A stretch of 64,000 bases of DNA from Phylloscopus collybita (lineage: Eukaryota; Chordata; Aves; Passeriformes; Phylloscopidae): positions 6,638,001 through 6,702,000 of the forward strand of contig JAJNNQ010000137.1 in assembly GCA_027886175.1 (NCBI GenBank), written 5' to 3'. Both the position numbers and the translations under genes were made by a program. The notes under the pieces are model-generated. The model was given only the letters and a program-made list of their open reading frames with translations. It was not told where the DNA came from and made no database searches. Positions 12,318 through 22,100 of the stretch are shown piece by piece (the first letter of the stretch is position 1; the number at the start of each line of letters is the position of its first letter).

Positions 12318-13656
12318 TTGCTTGCTTTTGCAATGCAGGTATGCCTAGATCGACCAAAAACAAATGTCTGGGTTGCTTTAGCCAAGTCAGCAGGCTCAGA
12401 CACCATATGTTTAACTGATTTGAGCCCAGACAAGCCCTTTGCAACCGGTTTGGTTGGTGTGCCAGTGCCAGCCAAGGAGTGGCCAGAACCCAATCATGAC
12501 AATTATTGGCTTGAGGCTGCCAACGAGACAAATCCTGTAACCAATTGGTATCACTGGGCCCCTGATCTCCTTAAGGCACCCTTTGAACCTCAAGAATTGG
12601 AAATTCTTGGTTTTTTGACAATGGAATTTTGTGCTGAGTTTCAGTACCAGGGAGATCTGCAATTAAATGTTACTCCCCATCATCCTGTGTACAGAAACTC
12701 AAGTTTTTGGTGCAATTGTACCACCCTGTGCCCCCTAAGGGTAAGATTGTTGATCTTGACGAATTCCCAAGGCAATTGCCAAAAGGATATTGGTTCATTT
12801 GTGGAGATAGAGCCTGGCAGGTCATTCACTCAAAAATTAAAGGTGGCCCATGTAGCATTGGACAGCTCACTGTGATGGTACCCAGTGTAAAAAAGGCCAT
12901 CAAGAAAAAACATAGAGGAAAAAGGTTTGCCCATTATCAAGAAAACCGTAATAGAAATTTTTAACCCTGGAGATCTCAAAACAAGTTACATCAGATTTGT
13001 TTTTACCTCAGCTTGCCTCAGCTGTAGCATTGAAACAATTGGAGCAATTAGGGTGTTGGTTGAGCAAAGAAATCAGTGCTAAGTTTATTGTAATTAGTGG
13101 TATGATGACAGATGTTGATGCTGTTAGACATGCAACCTTAGAGAACAGAGCTGCCATCGATTTTCTCTTATTGGCACGTGGACATGGTTGTGAAGAATTC
13201 GAAGGACTGCGTTGTATGAATTTGTCTCACCATTCAGAATTCATCCACAAGCAGCTTCAAAAACTGAAATATTTGGCAAATCAAATTAAAACAAACAAGG
13301 GATCATGGTTAGATGTTTTGTTGGAAGGATGGAACTTTGCACTTTGGCTAAAGGAGATTTGCAAAATATGTTTATGTGTATTGATTGTTATAGTAGTAGT
13401 GTTAATGATAGTGCCTTGCATACTTCACTGTGCAAAGCAAACCATGAATAAGGCCATCAAAGAAGCTTTTACAGTTCAACAGAGAGGGGAAGATATGAGA
13501 AATGGATTTGTAGAGGAGTCTCAAAGCCTGACTGAAAGCTCACATAGTCTTGAACATCTCCATGAAAACTCTGAGATGAGCTGTGCTGAATCAGAAAGGC
13601 CATGGAATAGAGAAGACGTTGAAAGAGAAATTGAACTGGAAACAAGCTTCAAATGA
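12318..13656 (+). pseudogene. env: env, alpharetrovirus-like, broken by two frameshifts
   Basis: The surface subunit is readable at about 12333-12730 in one frame, with many Asn-X-Ser/Thr sites. It continues from about 12735 in a second frame through LPKGYWFICGDRAWQ to a basic RGKR furin-like site near 12913-12927, then meets a TAA at 12962-12964. The transmembrane subunit is intact in a third frame from about 12952 to the TGA at 13654-13656. It carries the ENRAAIDFLLL heptad segment, a Cys pair in GCEEFEGLRC, a membrane anchor around 13357-13425 and a long acidic, Ser-rich tail. The Cys spacing is changed, with one Cys where the family normally has two adjacent. Relationship to avian sarcoma/leukosis-type Env is inferred from this segment. 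A pyrimidine-rich stretch ending GCAATGCAG at 12338 could be the env splice acceptor. Confidence 0.88.
13481..13493 (+). other. polypurine tract
   Basis: AGAGAGGGGAAGA directly precedes the first base of the 3' LTR, as expected for the plus-strand primer of reverse transcription. It also lies inside the env reading frame, so env codons cross it. Confidence 0.85.
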
Positions 13657-13963
13657 TGGCCTTGCAAACAGACCAGATATTTGGAGAATTAGAACTGTGA
13701 AAGATGCATTGTAGCAAGACCACATGGGGTAAAATATTAGGTGATTGGTGTTAGAAGTATTAGCAGCATTTTGTAGCAAAAGCTCAGAGGCTGAAAAACA
13801 TTTATAAGGTATTGTAAGAAAGAAAGAGTTTGGCTTCTGATAGAATGGTGTTGAGTTTTACGTCTCTTGTATCTCACCCTTCTACGAGATTGATAATGGA
13901 ATAAAATCTTTTAGAAACATCTCTCAGTTGCCCTTGTCTCTGTAGAGCTGGGTTTTTCCAACA
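13494..13963 (+). repeat. 3' LTR of the provirus
   Basis: This is the partner of the 5' copy, ending in CCAACA. TATAA is at 13803-13807 and AATAAA at 13900-13905. Its second base is A where the 5' copy has G, so the canonical TG start is lost here. The first ~160 bases are the env cytoplasmic-tail codons. The two copies differ most strongly near their 3' ends, where the 5' copy has a short A-rich rearrangement. Confidence 0.93.
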
Positions 13964-13969
13964 GGTTAA
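13964..13969 (+). repeat. provirus target-site duplication, right copy (GGTTAA)
   Basis: Exact copy of the hexamer that precedes the 5' LTR. Confidence 0.92.
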
Positions 13970-15214
13970 GATAAGCAAAACTTCTTGTCCATGTGGACAT
14001 GTCTGTGGCATAACAACTGGAAAATAACTGTGGGTGTGCTTAGCAGTGCAGGAGTTGTTACCAATGCAGCCACAAGCACTTTGTAATGCACAGATTACAC
14101 ATTCTGGCTTGGGTTCTAACTACCAGTATAATTACATAAATGGTACCCTAATAAGCAGTATTAGGATTTGGAGGAAAGTACAGGAGAAATATTCTTGATT
14201 TCTGTATTGAGGCCTATATTCACATCTATTCTCAACTCATCTATTCTCATCTCTCATTCTATTTACCCTCACATCTTCAGTGTCTCTTCCCAGACTTCAT
14301 TTCCTTTTCTTTTGCCAAAAGCATCACAGGGAGCCCCTTTCCCCCCCACTCCCACAATACCTTTTTCCAGACAGCACAGCTCTCTCCCGCCCACTTCTGC
14401 CCTTTTTTCTCTTTTCATTCCTCTGTTTACAAGAGAAGACAGAAAGGAGCTACAATTTGGATGTACTCCAAAGGTATTGTATCCAGTTGCATATGGTTTT
14501 CCTTTGTCACACTGCCATCATCTCTGGAGCACGGAACTGCTGGCATCTGAGCTCCAGTCCTTGGCCACCTTCAGCAAGCTCAGTTACCCACAGGAAGATT
14601 GTCACACGACTCAAGAACCATGGGATCTGTTGGGGTTTGTTTTGGTTTGGTTTGGTTTGGTTTTGTTTGTTTGTTTTCTGGGACAGAAAATTCATTTGCC
14701 ACTCCAGCTAACACCTTTCACCTCTATGTGATCTTGGCCCATTCCTTTAACCTTCAACAAATCATTTATAAAGCAGGATAAGGACAATCTTTGTTTCAGA
14801 GTAATGGAGTGAGATGGCCCAGAGGGGCATTTAGACTCCTTATGGGAATGAGATGCAAATGAGCACCCAAACCTACACAAGTGCTGTCACCTGGAGAGTG
14901 TGAGGTTGCAAATGTGCACTGGCCTGTCCTGTGATGAGTTTGCAGTTCCTTTTGTTGGGCCATGTTAAATGTGAGGAGCTGTTGGCACAGTGCTCCAGCC
15001 AGGATGAAGTTCTGTGTGAATGATCATGATTCCCCCAGGAATGATTAGAGATTTTTTTTTCTTCCCTGTCCTTCCCTGTCATTGAGAATGAATTTCTCCA
15101 ACAGCAGTGCAGCATTATGGGACACTGAACTTTGCTTTCAGGCATTGGCCATGCCTTGTTAGGTGATGGAAAACCAGCACTCCAGCTCAACCTGCAGCCC
15201 CAGATACAGAGATA
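13970..15214. other. intergenic stretch between provirus and HSPA14
   Basis: No gene was recognised. A short (TTTGG)n tract lies at about 14636-14664. Overlapping open frames of up to 187 codons around 14168-14731 come from pyrimidine-rich sequence and show no domain. Confidence 0.55.
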
Positions 15215-15468
15215 TTTCTGTCATATAGGAAGATCGGACATTAGGAGGAATTTCTTCATAGAAAGGATGATTAGACAGTGGAACAGGCTGCCCAGGGAGG
15301 TGGTGGAGTCACCATCCCTGGAAATGTTTAAGGAAAGGCTGGATGTGGCAGTCAGTGTCATGGTCTGGTTGACAGGGTGGTGTTCAGTCACAGGTTAGAC
15401 TCGGTGATCTCAGAAGTCTTTTCCAACCTAATGGAAAAGGTTGGAAAAGGTTCTGTGATTCTGCGATT
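15215..15468 (+). repeat. CR1 LINE fragment, 3' end
   Basis: Plus-strand CR1 3' region: a GGACATTAGGAGGAATTTCT stretch, then GGAACAGGCTGCCCAGGGAG, then the GGTGATCTCAGAAGTC and TTCCAACC words, ending in a GATTCTG-rich tail. It lies about 150 bp upstream of the HSPA14 CpG island. Confidence 0.88.
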
Positions 15469-15604
15469 TATGTCTCCCTCCATGTGCTCCACTTCCAGCA
15501 ATTAAACCACGAGAGGCGCCACGGACATAAACCACACGCACACTTGCTACTGTCTCCACTTTACTGTCGGTTTCCTGTTTTAATTTCTCTGTTTTCTAAT
15601 TCCC

Positions 15605-16135
15605 GCACTTGAACTCCCGTTCTCTCTCCGCCCGCCTGTCCGGGGTCAAACAAACCCTCACGGCCCCGCCTCTGCTGCGGCCCCTCAGCGCCGCTTCCCG
15701 CCAAAACCGCGCGCCCCGCGCGCACACTCTGCCCCCGTTGCTATGCTCGATGACGCCTCTGGCTCTGCTTTTTTCCCATTGGCTGCTCCCTCGGTGACGG
15801 CGCAGCGCGGCGCGGGATTGGCTGGGAGCGGGCCGGCGCGGGGCACGTCGGGGCGGGAGGGGCCGATGGCGGCCATCGGGGTTCACCTGGGCGCCACCTG
15901 TGCCTGCGCCGCCGTGTACAAGGTGAGGGCCGGGGGCCGCCCGCGGCGTCTCTGCCGCTCCGAGCTCCCGCAGGCTCACGGCTGTGCCTCCTTCTCTCTC
16001 TCTCTCTCTCTCCCCCCAGGATGGCCGCGCCGACGTGGTCGCCAACGACGCCGGGGACAGGGTGACTCCCGCGGTGGTGGCGTTCTCGGAGAGCGAGGAG
16101 GTGAGGCCGCCCCTCCGCGGGGCCTGTGCGGAGAG
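15605..16135 (+). promoter_or_regulatory. HSPA14: HSPA14 CpG-island promoter with two CCAAT boxes
   Basis: The sequence becomes GC- and CpG-rich here. Two ATTGGCTG elements (inverted CCAAT boxes, NF-Y type) start at 15778 and 15817, about 88 and 49 bp before the ATG, and a TGACGG CRE-like half site lies at 15795-15800 between them. There is no TATA box. The last CCAAT box sits close to the ATG, which implies a very short 5' UTR. Whether the island also fires leftward is unknown; no leftward gene was identified. Confidence 0.75.
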
Positions 16136-19100
16136 GGAGGGAGCGGCCTCTGTCTGCTACTCAGTCTTTCCTTTTTTGTTTTCCTTTATTTTTCATTCAG
16201 GTTGTTGGCTTAGCTGCGAAGCAAAGCAGGATAAGAAATATTTCCAACACTGTAGTGAAAGTAAAGCAGATCCTTGGGCGAAGGTAAGAGAAGGGGCGGT
16301 GAGAAATTTTTACAATTTAAAGCTGGTTTAACGTCTCAGCACTAATACTGAAGGCATCTCTTAAAAATCACTCTGTTATCATAGAGAACGGTTTTGTTTG
16401 GAGGGGATTTTAATGATCACCTCCCTTCCAACCCCCCTGCCGTGGGCAGGGACACCTTCCCCTAGACCAGCTTGGTACTATGAGCTTCTTAGCAAAGAGA
16501 TGCTTCTGAAAACAGAAAAGCAGAGAAAAGAAATTGTATTTTAGGTCTGAACTTGTCTGTAAAAATCAAGTTGTGAAATATAGTAACAAGTTGCATATAT
16601 GCTTTTCATACATACTGAAATTTCTTAATTATGATTTCTTGTCACCTGATTGCTTTTTGGTGTATAAAATCCAGTGTGGTTTTGTTTGCATGAAACTTTG
16701 TGTTGCTCTTATTGCAATAATAAAACTATTGATTAGTGCCTGTTGTGGTTCCTGTTAGTGGAGTTGTGATAATTTGCACTGGCAATTGCAGTGACAGTAG
16801 AACTAAACCTCTTGGATTGAGTTAACATCAGAGATGTGACAAAGCCTTTTAGTGATGACCTAGCTGTGTGTTACAGCCCTTTTATTGACAGGAGCCAACA
16901 AGATGTTGCCCATTCTGGTGTATTTCTCAGCGCTTTTCAGATGCAGAGCTGCACTGAAATCTTTTATAATGTTCATGGGGGAAAGCAGATTAAAACAATG
17001 GGTTTGGTTTTCCTGTTCTTTAAGTAGTAGGTGTTTTTTTCAATCATAGGTTTTGGGAAAGGAGAAGGAAAGATGGCACCACTCATTGGGTTTTCTTCTA
17101 GTCTATAAATTTATCTGTAGACTGAAAACAGGAAGTTTTAGTTCAAGTATAGCTTGATGTCTTGGAGATGTTAAAAGGAATATCAGCAAGATGCATTTGT
17201 GCAATTAACCTTGAACGCATGATTTATTTTGTTATTTTGAATTTCTATGCACAGCTCTGCTGACCCTCAGGCAAAGAAATATATTGCAGAAAGCAAATGC
17301 TCTGTAAGTATGATGATTTGTAAAGTTTTGTGCTTTTCTTGTCATTGTTTGGGCCACACTGTGCCTGTGTTCTGTAGTGATCAGCTCCCATCATATGATG
17401 TCCCTTTGCTGCAATGGGGAATGTTTCTGTTCTGATTCAGTAGATAAGCATGTTCTGGGATCTGTCAGCATAATATAGTTAGTGCCAACAAAAAAAAATT
17501 ATCTTGTGGCCATTCTCCAAAGAGATGAATCCTAATATATTTAGGTAGTAGCCATGTGGTTTTTCTTAGAGCTGGTAGAAGACACTCAAGTAGCAGCACC
17601 TTGTGATTAACATCTTTAACCTGCTGATTAAATCTCAGTATTTAATTTTCATAATACTGTCCTTGTTGCTAGAAAATTCTGCAGAACAGGAGAAAAAATA
17701 TGCTGGAAAATGCATTCATAACAAAAGAATGAGTTTTTCCCTGGGTCTTGCCTGTTCGGATTGGTGGGATTTTATAAATAGCTGGGGTTTTTCTTTGGAG
17801 ATATAACCAGGAGTGTACTTTTGTTCTAAACATTGCTTTTGTACTCAGGAAAACTTAATAGAAAGGGAGTGTGGACTGTTTAAATTTTTAAATGTCCTTG
17901 TTGTGTCTGTCACATGCTACAGGTCTTTTTATGATCTTTGATAAGCATCTTGAAAGTGTTTATTCCCTTGTAGTAGAAAACTAATGCAGAGAGTGTTTAC
18001 ACAGTCTAGTGCTTTTTACTTTAAACAGACCCTAAATTAAACATTACTTTTTGTTATTAACCAAATTATTGTCTAATGAAGGTATGTTGGTTTTGCTTAC
18101 AGATAATTGAGAAGAATGGAAAACTTCAGTATGAAATAGATAACAAACTTATTAACCCAGAAGATGTGGCAAAACTAATTTTCAGTAAAATGAAAGGTAT
18201 ATAATTAAATTTATAAGATTCCATATATTTTTTTATCTTTTTTGCTTTTACTCACCATGCTCTGCCTCTTTCTAAACAGAGACTGCCCAGTCTGCATTGG
18301 GTTCTGATGTGAATGATGTTGTTGTCACTGTACCATTTGATTTTGGAGAGAATCAGAAAAATGCCCTTGGGTAAGAGGATTGAGGTTTTTCTGTTATTGT
18401 TCCTAAAACACATGGGCTGGAAGATCAGCAGTGGGAATTCTGCTGCTGGACTTCAACTTGTAACTGCCAGTTAAGATATTGGAATGTTGTTTAAACTGGG
18501 AAAGTATGAAAGCAAGAGATTAAATCCTGAGTTGAGGGACTTTTAATGGAATTTGCTGATGTGACCAAAAGGAAATTCTGAATCAGTGAAGTGAGAGGAA
18601 ATTTCTGTTTCATCAGGGATAGAACCTCATTTTAGATCAGGATCTTCAGTGACCCCTTTGAAATGCAAATAGTTTCTCACCCTCGTCCATAATTTCTTCT
18701 CCCTGCCCTTCATACACCCCAAAGTGGTGCTACATGGCCTCTTGAGGTCTGCTTTGTCAGAGTGCAGGTATGGAATACATGCCAGTTTTCTACTTGGAAT
18801 CTCTGTTTGGAAACACTTAAACAGTTCCTCTGTAGGAAAATATAAGCATGCTTAAAGCTGAGTGTAAATGGCAGCATCTGTTTCTGCTTTCTGATATGTG
18901 AAAATATAAATTTCTGATATATTTCTGCTTTCATATATCATGAAAGAGATAAATAAAGCACACCTAAAAGTTGGTCAGAAAATAATGGAGCTGGGGATTT
19001 GCAGTGCCTATAATGAAACTTGTTGCCCTGGTGTAACTTCAAAGTGGAGGAAACAAGTTGTGGGTTATTCTCAGGGTTACTGAAGTTTCAAGGAAACATG

Positions 19101-22100
19101 TAAGGTAAATGTTGCAAGTGAGGCAGGTAAATTCATTTGGTTATCTGTTGAAATGTATCAAGGAGTTTTAATGCCACACCTGAGGATAAGTTACCAAGTT
19201 TGATTTAGGGCAGGGTGTAGTTGCAGGGTATTTTGCAGTTTTTATGGGCTATGTAGTGTGATAGCCCAGTGTTTTCTTTGACAATGAGAAAACAGCAAAT
19301 CCAATTATTTGAAGAAAACGGTAGCAACTGACCTTCTTGATACTTTTCTTTCCCAGTCACTCAGTTTTGTTAATACCATGCTATAAACAAGGTCTGATTT
19401 GGTGGCACATGTAGTTCAGGTGAAATCTCGATAGTGTGTGACTCTAGTGAGATCATTAAAGTAAATTGAGATGCTGTTATGGCTCATTGCAGGGAAGCAG
19501 CTGCAGCTGCTGGGTTCAACGTTATGAGATTAATTCATGAACCATCTGCAGCTCTCCTTGCTTATGGAATTGGCCAAGATTCACCCACTGGGAAAAGGTA
19601 AAATCCTAATATTTTACTCCTTTTTTAGCTGCTGTACTTAAATCCTGAGAAATCTTAAATGAGGAAATGCTGTATTGCCTTAGCATGGGGCTTGTTTTCC
19701 TTTTTTCTCTCAATCATACAATAAGCATTTAGAAGTTGTGATTTTCGTAGTGTATTACATTCCTTTGTGTTGGTCTTTATATTTTGAGAATTGTCTTTAA
19801 AGATTTGTCCCCAGTTTCCAACTTTCTGGTTAATGAGACAATTGGCTTGAAGAAAAATGCATTCCTTTTCAAACATATCTTGGCATAGCTGGTTTTAATT
19901 GTGAGAGATGGGATCATTTTGCATGGGCTGGAAGAACTAAAATAAAGCTCTTGGGTTCAGTAAGTGCATCTTGTTGTCTTTATGAATATACAGATAATTC
20001 AAAATAGGAAAAAACTGTGGCCAGTTTGAACTTTTTTGTTCTTGTTTGGTGTTTCTTTACCATTCTCATATACTTGTCTGATTGAAACCTTCAGTACATG
20101 GTGGTAATCTTTTCACAGTGTGTCAAAATTAATGCTACTTTCAATATTTTTTTAACGTGGCAGCAACGTGCTGGTTTATAAACTGGGTGGAACATCACTT
20201 TCTATCACAGTCATAGAAGTGAACAGTGGAATATATCGTGTCCTTGCTACAAACACAGATGACAGCATTGGTGGAGTTTGCTTCACAGAAGCTCTAGCAC
20301 AACACTTAGCTTCTGAATTTCAGAGGTAAGATTTGAATTCCAAGCATGTTGCTGTTAGGACAGGATCTTTGTTATGTGATGCTTGCTTAAAAAAAAAATC
20401 TAGCAGAATCTCTGTGAGTGAAATGGTTCAGGTAAAGATGATGCTGAAGGAACAGTCAGTTGTTTGGGGACGAGGAGGAAGACTGGGAAATGCCTGAGTT
20501 GGGGTGGATGTTGCCTAAAGTTGGTGTTGAACTATAAGGGCTCAGCTGTGGGCTCTGCTGTGTCAAGATGTGTGCAAACTTTCAGTAGTGGCATTATAGT
20601 TAGTACTAAAATGTTTACAAAAAACAGTTCAAGTTCAACTTGTTTTTCCTTTCAGGAGGAGTAACCAGTCAAATTCCTAACTCTTTGAACTGGTATCATC
20701 TCTCTTTTTTTTTTTTTTTTTTTTTTTTTAAATACAGGTCTTGTAAACATGATATTAGAGGAAATCCCAGAGCCATGATGAAATTAATGAACAGTGCTGA
20801 TATTGCAAAACACTCTTTATCAACCCTGGGAAGTGCAAACTGTTTTGTAGATTCATTGTATGATGGATTGGATTTTGATTGCAATGTGTCCAGGTAAGGC
20901 AGATCTTGAGGCTTCTGAAATCCTTCCAGGTGGTATAATGGATGTTTGTTCAGTAAGCTTTGATTTCTGCTGGTGTTTATTTTAGAGAAGGCAGTAAAAT
21001 TGAAGGCAAATTTGCTGTTTCATGTTGATGGTTCTGTTGTGCTGCAATCTGTAGTGGTCAGGGCAGTCACACTAACAGTGTCGCCCTGATGGTCAGGAAA
21101 TGAAGTGCTAAAGCAAAGGAGACCCCACCTTCAGTCTGGTTGTTGATGGGAGGGGAGTAGATACTGCAATGGATCAAGGTGGCTGTTTCCTTTTCCTTAT
21201 CGTTTTTGTTGTTGCACTTTTCTTAAGGAAAAGATGGCTTATGGACTCATCTAAATGAGATCCAGAGTGGTAGGAGTTCTGGAAGTCTTGATGTTGCTTC
21301 TCAGTGAGAGCTGGAGTAGAAAGTTATTTTCTGTCTTTTTGTTCCTACTGCTGTGTCGTACTCAGTCTTTTTTCCCTTGGGATGTTCTCTTACTGAGATT
21401 TTTAGCTCACTTTGATTGCTCTTCCAGGCAGCAGCAGGTTTAGCAAAATGAAGCAGACTTTTCCATTCCAGAGCTCCAGCAGTTGGAGCTGCTCAAGTAA
21501 GGCACAGCTTGTTTGAAAGTGTGAGAAGCAATTCTGTGTAACTGGGGTCGGCTCCTTTTGGATCAGGATGCCAATCCTGAGCATCAGTGTTGCAGAATTT
21601 AATTTGTTGTATTTGTGCAGAGTAGAACTTTGTTTGCAGGCTTGAAAGACAAAAGCAACCAAAGATTGTTTTTTAATTTGCTTAATCTATTCCCTATGTG
21701 AAAATCAGGACACATCTTGATTTGTCTCTAAAAATTGAGTCTTCGTATCCGTTTTAAAGATCATGAAGCAGTTCCAGGATTCTTTTTTTTTTTTTTGACA
21801 CAAGTCAAGACAACTATACTGTTTTGTTTTTTTTTTCTCTAGAGTACACTGAAGAAGGAATGTGCATTCGTGTAGGTGTTGTTGATGGAACTAGTAGCAC
21901 AGGTATTTCCACAACAACAAAATCACTTGAAGATTAATAATAGGAAAAGATGATTCTTTAAAAATCCCTTAGTACCAGCTGGAGAACTAAAGTATATTCT
22001 AAAAATTATTGTTCTTCTATTACAGGTATTTGTCTCTAAGGGATGACATGATCCTTTTTGAATGTTTTATTTTTCTCTTTTAGGGCCAGGTTTGAGCTTA

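Larger units (their letters stand above)
8034..13963 (+). mobile_element. endogenous retrovirus, mosaic and defective, about 5.9 kb
   Basis: The element has two LTRs (476 and 470 bp), a perfect 6-bp target duplication, a candidate primer binding site two bases after the 5' LTR and a purine tract directly before the 3' LTR. Inside, in order, are a short gag-like frame with a stop, about 2.1 kb of AT-rich sequence with no retroviral reading frame, an integrase remnant and an env broken by frameshifts. Env resembles the alpharetrovirus type, while gag and the integrase remnant look more like the betaretrovirus-like avian ERV group; that split is inference. By eye the LTRs differ at about 20 positions over ~430 alignable bases (4-5%), plus small indels, so the insertion is neither fresh nor ancient. 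It cannot encode its own particle. It lies about 1.9 kb upstream of the HSPA14 start codon, in the same direction. Confidence 0.93.

Noticed and set aside
14168..14731. 187- and 143-codon plus-strand frames left of HSPA14
   Set aside because: Overlapping frames in pyrimidine-rich sequence with a TTTGG repeat; no domain and no consistent reading.
15596..16045. Minus-strand 149-codon Arg/Ala-rich frame at the HSPA14 island, considered as CDNF exon 1
   Set aside because: No signal peptide; GC-rich islands give such frames by chance, and it is antisense to HSPA14 exons 1-2.
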